From an uncultured Erysipelotrichaceae bacterium (lineage in GTDB: Bacteria; Bacillota_I; Bacilli_A; RF39; UBA660): a DNA stretch of 53,792 nt. This document shows positions 41,708 to 49,879 of this stretch, piece after piece (position 1 is the first letter of the stretch; each line of letters opens with the position of its first letter). The stretch is taken from the NCBI GenBank assembly GCA_902794075.1, contig CADBGE010000002.1:1-53792 (forward strand), in the 5' to 3' direction. Under the pieces are notes generated by a model, which did no database searches, had not been told where the DNA came from, and saw nothing but the letters and a program-made list of their open reading frames with translations. The position numbers were made by a program, and so were the translations under genes.

Positions 41708-42604
41708 ATGAAAGCAATCTGTATAGGACATTCTACTTTTGATACAACACTACCAGTAGATGAATATCCAAAAGAAAATATAAAAACAAGAATTAAAGAA
41801 CATATTGAATGTGGAGGAGGTCCTGCTGCAAATGGAGCATATCTTCTAGCAAAATGGGGAATGGATACAACAATCGCATCAATAATGGGAAATGATTACT
41901 ATGGTCAAAGAGTATATGAAGACTTCAAAGAAATAGGAGCAAACTTAAAATATTTAGAATTAAATGATAATCACAAAACATCAAGTAGTTATATAATTGC
42001 AAATATGAGTAATGGTTCAAGAACAGCAATTACAGCTAAAAATCCCCCAATAAGAAAACTTAGTCAAACAATAAATGATCAATATGATTTAATCCTAATA
42101 GATGGAGAACATCCTGAAACAGCAAAAGAAGTATTACTTAATAATAAGAATGCAATATCAATATTAGACGCCGGAAGATTAAATGACGATACAAAAGAAT
42201 TAGGAAAACTAGTAACATATGTAATTTGTTCACATGACTTTGCGGAAGAATTTACTAATAAAAAAACGGATGCAGATGATATTAATAGTTTAATACATAT
42301 ATATAATGAATTAAAAAGCTATTTTAAAACAAATATCATAATAACTCTAGAATCAGCTGGTAGTTTTACAGAAATTAATAATGAATATAAAATAATACCA
42401 AGTATTAAAGTAAAAGCCGTAGACTCAACAGGAGCAGGAGATATCTTCCACGGTGCATTTACATATTTCATTGGAAATAATTATAGTCTAGAAGAATCAA
42501 TAAAATATGCATCAATAGCAGGAGCCATATCAGTAACAAGAATAGGTTCAAGATACTCAATACCAACTCTAGAAGAAGTAATAAATTATGATAACATTAT
42601 ATAA
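41708..42604 (+). CDS. PfkB-family carbohydrate kinase
   Basis: A 298-residue ribokinase-fold enzyme. The first PfkB signature includes GGGPAANGAYLLAKWGMDTT, and the second is DSTGAGDIFHGAF with the catalytic Asp near its end (TGAGD). The start at 41708 follows AGAGGTGAAA; a GTG at 41699 is upstream and less likely. It phosphorylates a sugar or nucleoside; the substrate cannot be fixed. The gene overlaps a small Smr gene by 17 bases, an unusual pairing that may reflect only shared transcription. Confidence 0.92.
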   Translation: MKAICIGHSTFDTTLPVDEYPKENIKTRIKEHIECGGGPAANGAYLLAKWGMDTTIASIMGNDYYGQRVYEDFKEIGANLKYLELNDNHKTSSSYIIANMSNGSRTAITAKNPPIRKLSQTINDQYDLILIDGEHPETAKEVLLNNKNAISILDAGRLNDDTKELGKLVTYVICSHDFAEEFTNKKTDADDINSLIHIYNELKSYFKTNIIITLESAGSFTEINNEYKIIPSIKVKAVDSTGAGDIFHGAFTYFIGNNYSLEESIKYASIAGAISVTRIGSRYSIPTLEEVINYDNII

Positions 42605-42839
42605 AAATCTACCAACACTAGACTTACATGGCTTTGATAGAGATTATGCAAGAATTAAAATAAATGAATTTATTAGTGATAATCATATAATGAAAAATAA
42701 AAAAATCATAATAATACATGGTAATGGAGAAGGTATATTAAGAAAAACATGTCAAAAAACATTAAAAAATAATAAGTATGTAACAGAATATAAAATTAAT
42801 AATTTTAATAGTGGAGAAACAATAGTAAATATTAAATAA
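42588..42839 (+). CDS. Small Smr-domain protein
   Basis: An 83-residue stand-alone Smr domain, as in the C-terminus of MutS2 and of ribosome-rescue nucleases. The motifs are LDLHGFDRDYARIKINEF, IIHGNGEGILRKTCQKTL and GETIVNI. Smr domains are endonucleases acting on nucleic acids, including mRNA on stalled ribosomes. The catalytic LDLHG Asp-x-His is intact. It overlaps the kinase gene by 17 bases and ends before the promoter of the next unit. Function as a free domain is not known here. Confidence 0.9.
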   Translation: MITLYKNLPTLDLHGFDRDYARIKINEFISDNHIMKNKKIIIIHGNGEGILRKTCQKTLKNNKYVTEYKINNFNSGETIVNIK

Positions 42840-42866
42840 ATACAATGAATTATAATAGGAAATCCG

Positions 42867-42895
42867 TTGACAAACAAGGATTCTTAAGTTAGAAT
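42867..42895 (+). promoter_or_regulatory. Promoter of the two-membrane-protein unit
   Basis: TTGACA at 42867-42872, a 17-base spacer and TAGAAT at 42890-42895; the start codon is 49 bases on, preceded by AGGAGGGTGAG. Confidence 0.85.
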
Positions 42896-42944
42896 AATCT
42901 ACATGTCTTTAAAGAGGGATTAAAACAGGAGGGTGAGATAGATT

Positions 42945-45149
42945 ATGTATAATGAAGAATACGAAAAGAAAGGATTTCCTATTTTAAGTACAATTTTAAA
43001 AGTACTTATTATTGGAATAATAATATTACTATTTATATTATTTATACCAAAATTATTTACAAATAAAACAACTGCATCAAAAGATAATAAACAAAATGAA
43101 AACTGCTCAGATAAATATGAAAAAAATCTTAGTGCATTAACATCACAAATTTTTGCAAATAATTTAGATAAAATGAAAGATGCAGCAATTAGGTACTATA
43201 CAACAGATAGATTACCACAAGAAATTGGTGAATCTGATAAAATGACATTAAGTGATATGATAGGTAAGAAATTAGTAGTAGCACTTATAGATAAAAATAA
43301 TAAAGCAGTAGATGTAGAGAAAAGCTATGTAAAAATCACAAAAACAGAAGATGAATATATACTAAGAGTAAATATTAAAGATAGTGAAGAAGAAGATTAT
43401 ATTCTTGTACATTTAGGATGTTATTCATACTGTAAAAATGACATTTGTGAAAAGAAAACCAATAAAAATACAAATGTTCCAACAAAAGGATCAAAACCTA
43501 CATCTGTTGTAGTTATTAAAAAGAATAATACAATTATAAATAATAACAATAACAATAATAACAATAATAGTGAAGAAAATAATGAATATATATGTGAATA
43601 CAAAAATGGTAAATATTATGATAACAACGGAAATAGAGTATCAGAACTTACATATATTAAAATATGTGAAGCTCCTGTATGTAAAAAAGTAAATGGTTAT
43701 TACTTTGACAGTAAAGGAAACAATACTACAAAATATAAATATGAAAAAGATTGTTCATCAAAACCAACTCCAACAACATACAAATGTACATATAAAAATG
43801 GAAAATACTATAACAAAAATGGAAAAATAGTAAACAAAGTTGATTATTTAATTAGTTGCGAAAAACCAGTATGTAAAAAAATTGATGGATATTACTTTGG
43901 AAAATATGGTAAATCTGTATCAAAATCTACTTATGAAAAACAATGCACATCAAAGCCAACTTCAACATCTTATAAATGTGAATATAGAAATGGAAAATAC
44001 TATAACAAAAATGGAAAAATAGTAAACAAAGTTGATTATTTAATTAGCTGCGAAAAACCAGTATGTAAAAAAATTGATGGATATTACTTTGGAAAATATG
44101 GTAAATCAGTTTCAAAATCTACTTATGAAAAACAATGTACATCAAAGCCAACTCCAACATCTTATAAATGTGAATATAGAAATGGAAAATACTATAACAA
44201 AAATGGTAAAACTGTAAGTAAACTTGATTATTTAATTAGTTGTGAAAAACCAACATGTAAAATAATGGATGAATATTATTTTGGAAAATATGGTAAATCC
44301 GTATCAAAATCTACTTATGAAAAACAATGTAATCCAAAAGAATATATATATGAATATTCAAAAACAACAGATACAAAACTATCAGAATGGTCAAATTGGT
44401 CAAATTGGGAAAAAACTGATTGTAACACATCTGAAGTAAATTGTAATGATAATGATATTACTTGCTTGAATAAACTTCAATTATTAAAGAAAAAAGAACA
44501 AATTGGAACCTATCAAAAAACATATGCCACTACAAGAAACATTTTAAAACAAACAGGATCATATATAGAAAAATCATGTTCAAAATATAATTACATAGAA
44601 ATCAATAAAACAATTTATGCAACTACAACTACAACACACTATACAACAATAAATACAATTTCATCTTCTACAAAAGGAAATTATGGAAGTTGGAAATATA
44701 ATGGAAGAGCAAGTTATAGCAACCCACCAAGAGATACAAATGGAACTCACTATAAATTTGTAGGGGCAGATTATAGTTATTGTAGTGATACATGTACATC
44801 ACTTCCAAATTACTATTATGACTCATATACATATACTGGAGGATTAACAAAAGTATCATCAACAACTATACCAGGAAATGTTACATCATCAACAACAGCA
44901 ACAACATCAAAAGAATACAAAGCAAGTTGTGGAGAATACACATATAAAACAATTCCAATTTATGGAACAATAACAGTAACAGAAAAAGCAAAAAGAGATG
45001 AACCATTATATGGAACTGTTTGCTATCAAAGTACAAAGACAAGAAAAGTTACTGAAAAAGGTAAAACGACAACAAAATGGAGTAACTATAATGATAAAAA
45101 TCTATTAGATAATGGATGGGAATATACAGGAAGAAAGAAAGTTAAATAA
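42945..45149 (+). CDS. Single-span membrane protein with four 64-residue Cys-rich repeats
   Basis: A 734-residue protein not recognised in full. A short cytoplasmic N-terminus is followed by one span (about 14-36, IPKLF at its end), then an outside domain (37-170) with DKMKDAAIRYYTTDRLP and DYILVHLGCYSYC, an Asn-rich linker, and four tandem repeats (about residues 215-470). The repeats are built of half-units with the pattern C-x3-NG-x-YY-x3-G-x2-V...C. After them come SEWSNWSNW, a Ser/Thr-rich region (TTTTTHYTTI) and a basic C-terminus. No LPXTG signal, so it stays in the membrane. The promoter is strong and the gene is followed closely by another large unknown membrane protein. Confidence 0.85.
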   Translation: MYNEEYEKKGFPILSTILKVLIIGIIILLFILFIPKLFTNKTTASKDNKQNENCSDKYEKNLSALTSQIFANNLDKMKDAAIRYYTTDRLPQEIGESDKMTLSDMIGKKLVVALIDKNNKAVDVEKSYVKITKTEDEYILRVNIKDSEEEDYILVHLGCYSYCKNDICEKKTNKNTNVPTKGSKPTSVVVIKKNNTIINNNNNNNNNNSEENNEYICEYKNGKYYDNNGNRVSELTYIKICEAPVCKKVNGYYFDSKGNNTTKYKYEKDCSSKPTPTTYKCTYKNGKYYNKNGKIVNKVDYLISCEKPVCKKIDGYYFGKYGKSVSKSTYEKQCTSKPTSTSYKCEYRNGKYYNKNGKIVNKVDYLISCEKPVCKKIDGYYFGKYGKSVSKSTYEKQCTSKPTPTSYKCEYRNGKYYNKNGKTVSKLDYLISCEKPTCKIMDEYYFGKYGKSVSKSTYEKQCNPKEYIYEYSKTTDTKLSEWSNWSNWEKTDCNTSEVNCNDNDITCLNKLQLLKKKEQIGTYQKTYATTRNILKQTGSYIEKSCSKYNYIEINKTIYATTTTTHYTTINTISSSTKGNYGSWKYNGRASYSNPPRDTNGTHYKFVGADYSYCSDTCTSLPNYYYDSYTYTGGLTKVSSTTIPGNVTSSTTATTSKEYKASCGEYTYKTIPIYGTITVTEKAKRDEPLYGTVCYQSTKTRKVTEKGKTTTKWSNYNDKNLLDNGWEYTGRKKVK
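43587..44354 (+). repeat. Four in-frame tandem repeats of 192 bp
   Basis: Units start at 43587, 43779, 43971 and 44163, each exactly 192 bp (64 residues). By eye units 2 and 3 differ at about nine positions; unit 1 is the most diverged and unit 4 is intermediate with a degenerate end. Each unit has four cysteines and splits into two related half-units of about 32 residues. Confidence 0.95.
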
Positions 45150-45166
45150 TAGAGGGGAGTAATAGT

Positions 45167-47392
45167 ATGAAAAAAGTTTTAAATATTGTTTTTTATGAAA
45201 AAACTGCAAATAAAGAAAAAAGAGCAAAAGTATTCTATTCAAATGGAGAAATAGAAGATGTCAATTATGATTCAGCATTAAAAATATGTCTTCAATTTGT
45301 AAATGAAAATAACATAAAAACAATGGAAGAATTCAAAAATATATTAAATAATGAATTAATATATGTAAAAACTGAAGAAGACTTAAATAAAAATTTAGAT
45401 TCATATACATCTAGTACTGAAGAAACACCTTCTATAGAAGAAATAGATAAAGAAATACAAGAAGAACAAGAAAGAATTATTGAAGAAAACAAAGAATTAT
45501 CAGATGAAGAAGCAGAAGAAAACACATTAAATGAAGAAATAGAACAAGAAAACTATGACATTGATTCACCACAAGATATAGAAGATGAAGAAGAAGTAGT
45601 AGATATAAACAAATTATATGATAATTCAGACAAAGAAATTGAAGAAGAATTGGAAGAAAAAGATAATAAAGAAAATAAAAGACAAGAAAAACAAAAAAAA
45701 GAAGAACCTAAAACAGAATATAAGGGAGTAAAAGGATTCTTCAAAAAAATAAAAGACAAATTAATTAAAAACAAAGTAGTAAGAAGAATAGTATTAGTTG
45801 TTACAGCACTTGCTGTAGGATTGGGTATTTATTCAGCTGTATCTAGAAAATCACCAGAAGGAAAAATAGCTACAAATAATATCACAACAATATCAGGTTC
45901 AGATAATCCCAAATCTAATAATAAAGAAGATCTACTTATAGTAGGAGATAACAGTTATTATAGTGATTATGATTATGAAACTCTATCTAAAGTAAATACA
46001 GAAGAAAAACAAAAAACAACAATGAATAACATCTTAGAAACGCTAAAAAATTATAATGGAAAATTTGCAGCAGCATATCAAGAGAAAAATATTAAGCCTG
46101 CGTTATCTTTTGATGAAATATTATCTCTTCAAGCTGCATATAATAATTATTCAAAAGATGATATCAAAAAAATCTTTAATGGTGCAGAGATCAAATCAAA
46201 AGATTTAGAAAATAATTATAAATCAGCATCATTACAATTAATGGGTGCATATATAATTGAAACAAAACAAAATCCAGTAGATATATCATTATTAATAGAT
46301 ATTCAAGAAGGAAAAGATTTTTACGACAAATATCATAAATTATTTATAAATGCTAAATATGCTAAAGAAGAAGAACAAATAGAAGCAGTTAAAAAATTCT
46401 ATGAAGAAGTAAAAAAAGATTTTCCAATTACTCCAGATAAAAGAACAGAAGGTATATCACACGCAGACAATTATGAATCTATTGAATCATACAAGTTATC
46501 AGTAACACCTATGATTGCAGCAGCAGAAATGATATTCCAAAATTTGAAAATAGATAATACACTTAAAGATAGCGAGATAGACTTCATAAATGATATTGGT
46601 TTATGTAATTATGCTAAAGACAATTTTAATAAGATTGAAACAGTATTATTAGTATCAGAAAGTAATAATGAAGAACCACTATATTCACAATATAAAAATG
46701 TCATAGAAAAAATGATGAAAGAAAAAAATATGTATGTTATTGATGATGCTCATAGAGAATTATCTAAACTACAAGTATTCCAGTTAGCAGTTAATGGACA
46801 TTTTGATCAAGTAATTACAGGTGATTTTAAATGTAATACTACCGTTACAACATTCGAAGATACAAATACAACATATAGAGAGGAAATCACAACTAGAAAA
46901 TTACCAATAACAGCAGAGGAAAAAGCAAGAATTGATCAAAATATTAATGATGAAAATAAAGCAGCAAAAGCAAAAGGAGAAGCAGCAGCAGAAAGTAATA
47001 GAAGAAAAATGCAAGAAGATGCAGATTCTAATGCAAAACAAATCAAACAAGAAATAGCAAATAATAATAATGATTTACAAAATAAAATAAATGAAGCTAA
47101 TAATAAGAATAATAATGGACAAACAGTAAATGAAAATGATTTTGGAAATCATAATGTCAAATTTGACGACAATCATTCAGATGGAAATGGAAATTTAGAC
47201 AATTCAGTAACAGATATAACAACAGATGGTTATGGAGCAAATAATGGAAATCTACCAGACCCAAACGAAACAGGAAAAAAATTTGATTCAGCACCAATTG
47301 GATATAGTAATGAAGAACTTGCTAATCAATACATTGAACAAATTGCCGCAACATCAGGGCAAGAAGAGACATCATTTCAATATAAAAAATAA
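45167..47392 (+). CDS. Large single-span membrane protein with acidic cytoplasmic part
   Basis: A 741-residue protein with no recognised family. Residues 1-75 look like a small mixed domain; 80-180 are strongly acidic (Glu-rich, coiled-coil like); 185-206 are basic (FFKKIKDKLIKNKVVRR); a single span at about 207-225 (IVLVVTALAVGLGIYSAV) follows, so by the positive-inside rule the C-terminal 515 residues lie outside. That part is helical and ends with an Ala/Lys/Glu-rich helix, Asn-rich loops and QYIEQIAATSGQ. It starts 17 bases after the repeat protein and the pair ends at one terminator, so they are probably partners in an envelope structure of unknown purpose. Confidence 0.8.
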   Translation: MKKVLNIVFYEKTANKEKRAKVFYSNGEIEDVNYDSALKICLQFVNENNIKTMEEFKNILNNELIYVKTEEDLNKNLDSYTSSTEETPSIEEIDKEIQEEQERIIEENKELSDEEAEENTLNEEIEQENYDIDSPQDIEDEEEVVDINKLYDNSDKEIEEELEEKDNKENKRQEKQKKEEPKTEYKGVKGFFKKIKDKLIKNKVVRRIVLVVTALAVGLGIYSAVSRKSPEGKIATNNITTISGSDNPKSNNKEDLLIVGDNSYYSDYDYETLSKVNTEEKQKTTMNNILETLKNYNGKFAAAYQEKNIKPALSFDEILSLQAAYNNYSKDDIKKIFNGAEIKSKDLENNYKSASLQLMGAYIIETKQNPVDISLLIDIQEGKDFYDKYHKLFINAKYAKEEEQIEAVKKFYEEVKKDFPITPDKRTEGISHADNYESIESYKLSVTPMIAAAEMIFQNLKIDNTLKDSEIDFINDIGLCNYAKDNFNKIETVLLVSESNNEEPLYSQYKNVIEKMMKEKNMYVIDDAHRELSKLQVFQLAVNGHFDQVITGDFKCNTTVTTFEDTNTTYREEITTRKLPITAEEKARIDQNINDENKAAKAKGEAAAESNRRKMQEDADSNAKQIKQEIANNNNDLQNKINEANNKNNNGQTVNENDFGNHNVKFDDNHSDGNGNLDNSVTDITTDGYGANNGNLPDPNETGKKFDSAPIGYSNEELANQYIEQIAATSGQEETSFQYKK

Positions 47393-47394
47393 AG

Positions 47395-47420
47395 AGTTAG
47401 TATTCTAACTTTTTATTTTT
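47395..47420 (+). terminator. Intrinsic terminator of the membrane-protein pair
   Basis: AGTTAG and CTAACT pair around TATT and are followed by TTTTTATTTTT. Confidence 0.75.
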
Positions 47421-47434
47421 ATATAAGAAAATAT

Positions 47435-47463
47435 TTGACAAAAAACAACAGTTGTGGTATAAT
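47435..47463 (+). promoter_or_regulatory. Consensus promoter
   Basis: TTGACA at 47435-47440, a 17-base spacer and TATAAT at 47458-47463: the closest match to the housekeeping consensus seen in the window. It drives the small unknown gene at 47518. Confidence 0.92.
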
Positions 47464-47517
47464 ATATGCACATTGAAGGTATACAAGTTCTTCGATCACA
47501 ATAGGGGGGTTGATTAT

Positions 47518-47937
47518 ATGAAGAATAATTATATATTCGAATATCTTGATGAAAATGATTTTAGAAAAAAAGAAAGATCAGTAAGAAAATATAATATGTT
47601 AGCTTATAAAAAATTAACGTTTACATACTATCCTGAATTAAGAAAGGGTAATTTCTTAGGTAAAGAAGTATCAAAGAATGATAAAGATAAAACAGTTAGT
47701 TATGAATTACAATTGCCAACAGATGAATTATTTAAAAAAGTTCATGGACCAATTATATTACATTATACTGTTTATACAGAAAAAAATATTATATTACTTA
47801 CAAATATAACACCTGAAGGAATACTAGATGAAGGTCATAGGGCAGAATTATCAACATATAAAGGTGTAATGATTTCTAAAACAAATCCAGAAAAAGATAT
47901 GTTTAAAATTAATCTATTAAATATGTTAGGAAAATAG
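47518..47937 (+). CDS. Unknown 139-residue protein with strong expression signals
   Basis: The start at 47518 was chosen for the G-rich RBS (ATAGGGGGGTTG). A cytoplasmic mixed alpha/beta protein: RKKERSVRKYNMLAYKKLTF, LPTDELFKKVHGPIILHYTV, NIILLTNITPEGILDEGHRA, ending NLLNMLGK. No signal peptide, no catalytic signature and no cysteine. A perfect promoter and a very strong RBS suggest that it is abundant, yet its family is not recognised. Followed by its own terminator and two tRNA genes. Confidence 0.85.
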   Translation: MKNNYIFEYLDENDFRKKERSVRKYNMLAYKKLTFTYYPELRKGNFLGKEVSKNDKDKTVSYELQLPTDELFKKVHGPIILHYTVYTEKNIILLTNITPEGILDEGHRAELSTYKGVMISKTNPEKDMFKINLLNMLGK

Positions 47938-47958
47938 AGAAAAAATCTCTATTTTTTT
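47933..47958 (+). terminator. Intrinsic terminator
   Basis: AATAGAGA and TCTCTATT pair around AAAAA, followed by T's; the stop codon lies in the left arm. Confidence 0.9.
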
Positions 47959-48008
47959 AATTTTTGTATTGCTATAAAGTTAAAATTATGATATTATTAA
48001 GTAGTCGT

Positions 48009-48085
48009 GGACCCTTAGCTCAGTTGGTTAGAGCATCCGGCTCATAACCGGGCGGTCACAGGTTCGAGTCCTGTAGGGTCCACCA
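48009..48085 (+). tRNA. tRNA-Met (CAT)
   Basis: A 77-nt cloverleaf with encoded CCA: acceptor GGACCCT pairs with AGGGTCC, D-loop AGCTCAGTTGGTTAGAGC, anticodon loop CTCATAA, and T-loop GGTTCGAGTCC. The first acceptor pair G-C and the D-arm fit an elongator tRNA-Met, not the initiator, which has a mismatched first pair. Confidence 0.95.
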
Positions 48086-48090
48086 TTCAT

Positions 48091-48174
48091 GCGAGTATGG
48101 CGGAATTGGCAGACGCGCTAGACTTAGGATCTAGTGTCTTAGACGTGCAGGTTCAACTCCTGTTACTCGCACCA
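48091..48174 (+). tRNA. tRNA-Leu (TAG)
   Basis: An 84-nt class II tRNA with encoded CCA. Acceptor GCGAGTA pairs with TACTCGC; the anticodon loop CTTAGGA gives TAG, reading CUN leucine codons; a long variable arm (TGTCTTAGACGT) precedes the T-arm. It lies five bases after tRNA-Met and is probably co-transcribed. Confidence 0.95.
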
Positions 48175-48211
48175 CTGACGAATCTGTTCGAACTATTCGA
48201 GCTTTAAATAT

Positions 48212-48242
48212 AAAATCAACTCAACTTAAGTTGATTTTTTTT
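48212..48242 (+). terminator. Terminator after the tRNA pair
   Basis: AAAATCAAC and GTTGATTTT pair around a 9-base loop, followed by a T8 run. It ends the tRNA transcript. Confidence 0.85.
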
Positions 48243-48266
48243 GTAAAAATAATTAAAAATGAATCA

Positions 48267-48295
48267 TTGAAGATAATTAATAAAAATGATATAAT
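48267..48295 (+). promoter_or_regulatory. Promoter of the HAD-like gene
   Basis: TTGAAG at 48267-48272, a 17-base spacer ending in TGA, and TATAAT at 48290-48295; this is also an extended -10. Confidence 0.8.
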
Positions 48296-48328
48296 ACAGA
48301 ATACTTAAATGGAGAGGAAAAAAATAAT

Positions 48329-49324
48329 ATGAAAAGACAATATGGATGGGTATCAGAACATAAAAGAAAAAAATTCTTTGAAAGTCAAGAATTACGAAAA
48401 GAAAAAAATTATCAAAAAACTATTAGAAACATTGAAATTCCAAATAATAAAACAATAGCAGTAATGCTAGATTTAGAAGGAACCGTTGATGGTATAGATA
48501 ATGAAAAAGCAAAATTATTTATTAAACAATTAGATACTTTAAGAAAAAAATTTAGTGCAAAAACAGCATTCATAAGTATTTCAACACATTATAATAATTC
48601 AAATGAAATAAAAAAAGTATTAGATATTATTTCTCAAAATTTATCTAATCATATTAAAATAGGAATTAGCTTTTATTATAGTGGAATATATGATTATGAT
48701 AATAATTATGATAGCTATAAAGAAAATGGTTTTAATTATAATAAAGTAAAAACATTCTGTGACTATTATGTTAATAATATAAATTTCGATAATAAATGGT
48801 TTGCTATTGTTGATGACGGAATTAATAATGAAATTTATAAAAACTACCAAGAATCTCATCCAATGCTACTAGCTCGTCCATCTCAAATTGGAAATGAAGA
48901 ATTAAAGAATAATTTTATGAGTATTGCCACATCAGTAAAAGGTATTGATGGAGTAATTAAAATATTTAAAAAATACCTAAAATCAATAAAAGATTTATCT
49001 CCTGAAGAAATTCTTGAAACACAAAGAAAAATAATAGAACACTTATCAAGTTATGAACTATCAAAAAAAATATGGAATAGGGAATATGCATTCCTAGAAA
49101 GATATTTTAGTGAAGGATATGCAGATGAATCGGATTATAATGATATATTAACATTACTAGTATTTACGAATCAAAATCAAACACCCTCAAAAGAAGAATT
49201 AAAACATTTAAAAATAATATTTGAAATAATGTCTGAACATTTTCATTCTAAAGATGAAAAACAAAATATTAATAGAGTATTAGAATTACAAAAAAGATTT
49301 TCATTACCAAATACTTCTAATTAA
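48329..49324 (+). CDS. Unknown protein with HAD-like N-terminal region
   Basis: A 331-residue soluble protein. IAVMLDLEGTVDG (43-55) resembles HAD motif I (DxDGT) with Glu replacing the second Asp, ISIST could be motif II, and FAIVDDGINNEIY (about 160) could be motif IV. The acidic substitution in motif I makes phosphatase activity uncertain. The C-terminal 130 residues are helical (ELSKKIWNREYAFLERYF) and unmatched. It may be a nucleotide- or peptide-handling protein; not assigned. Good RBS (GGAGAGG). Confidence 0.7.
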   Translation: MKRQYGWVSEHKRKKFFESQELRKEKNYQKTIRNIEIPNNKTIAVMLDLEGTVDGIDNEKAKLFIKQLDTLRKKFSAKTAFISISTHYNNSNEIKKVLDIISQNLSNHIKIGISFYYSGIYDYDNNYDSYKENGFNYNKVKTFCDYYVNNINFDNKWFAIVDDGINNEIYKNYQESHPMLLARPSQIGNEELKNNFMSIATSVKGIDGVIKIFKKYLKSIKDLSPEEILETQRKIIEHLSSYELSKKIWNREYAFLERYFSEGYADESDYNDILTLLVFTNQNQTPSKEELKHLKIIFEIMSEHFHSKDEKQNINRVLELQKRFSLPNTSN

Positions 49325-49330
49325 TAAATA

Positions 49331-49359
49331 TTGTTGAGATAAAAAGTATATGATAAAAT
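49331..49359 (+). promoter_or_regulatory. Promoter of the Nudix gene
   Basis: TTGTTG at 49331-49336, a 17-base spacer, TAAAAT at 49354-49359 preceded by TGA (extended -10). Confidence 0.6.
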
Positions 49360-49401
49360 TTTATTATAAAGTATATTTAACACATTAGGAGAATGATCAA
49401 T

Positions 49402-49863
49402 ATGAGTAAACAAATATGCGCATCATGTTATGTAGTAGATTTTAAATCAAAAGAATTATTAATGATTTATAATAAAAAAATAGGTAAATGGCTTCAACCA
49501 GGTGGACATATAGAAAATGGAGAAACTCCAATAGAAACCGCATCAAGAGAAGTAAAAGAAGAAACAGGAATTGAAATAAAACCAATTGGTAATATGTTTC
49601 AAAACAATATTGAACCACTAGCAGTTGAAAGTTATAACACACGTATTGGAAATATGATAGATATTCAATATGTAGGAATTCCAATAAAAAAAGTTATAAC
49701 AGATAATGAAAATAATCAAGCAAAATGGATAAAATTAGAAGAAGTATTAAATTCAAAAAATATAGATAGTGAAATAAAAGAAAAATTTACATATATTTTA
49801 AATAACTACAGTAAATATATTCCATTTGAAACAAATAAAAAGATAAAACAAAAAAAGAGATAA
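49402..49863 (+). CDS. Nudix hydrolase
   Basis: A 153-residue Nudix hydrolase with a complete box: GHIENGETPIETASREVKEE followed by TGIE (Gx5Ex7REUxEExGU). The preceding WLQPGGHIENGE is typical of family members that cleave nucleoside diphosphate derivatives. The ATG at 49402 sits a normal distance from AGGAGA; an upstream ATG at 49393 would be only one base away from it. Residues after 110 are charged. Substrate not determined. It ends at a terminator shared with the convergent gene. Confidence 0.92.
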   Translation: MSKQICASCYVVDFKSKELLMIYNKKIGKWLQPGGHIENGETPIETASREVKEETGIEIKPIGNMFQNNIEPLAVESYNTRIGNMIDIQYVGIPIKKVITDNENNQAKWIKLEEVLNSKNIDSEIKEKFTYILNNYSKYIPFETNKKIKQKKR

Positions 49864-49876
49864 ATAATCTCTTTTT
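49852..49876. terminator. Bidirectional terminator
   Basis: AAAAAGAGAT and ATCTCTTTTT pair around a 5-base loop, with T-runs on both strands; it separates the Nudix gene from the minus-strand gene ending at 49880. Confidence 0.85.
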
Positions 49877-49879
49877 ATA

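Noticed and set aside
42945-43060. Type IV prepilin-like start (KGF followed by a hydrophobic helix) of the repeat protein
   Set aside because: There is no Glu at position 5 after the KGF, and no pilus assembly genes are nearby.
43535-43575. AAT/AAC microsatellite as a phase-variation tract
   Set aside because: The run is made of whole codons for Asn, and slippage by three bases would not change the frame, so on/off switching is unlikely.
43587-44354. Regular repeats that might be a CRISPR array
   Set aside because: The units are 192 bp, in frame and coding, with no short repeats separated by unique spacers.
47226-47408. Overlapping 60-residue frame at the end of the 45167 gene
   Set aside because: It lies out of frame inside a coding region, lacks an RBS and has a low-complexity shadow composition.
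48175-48211. Third tRNA fragment after tRNA-Leu
   Set aside because: TTCGAACTATTCGAG looks like a T-loop at first glance, but there is no matching acceptor or anticodon arm.
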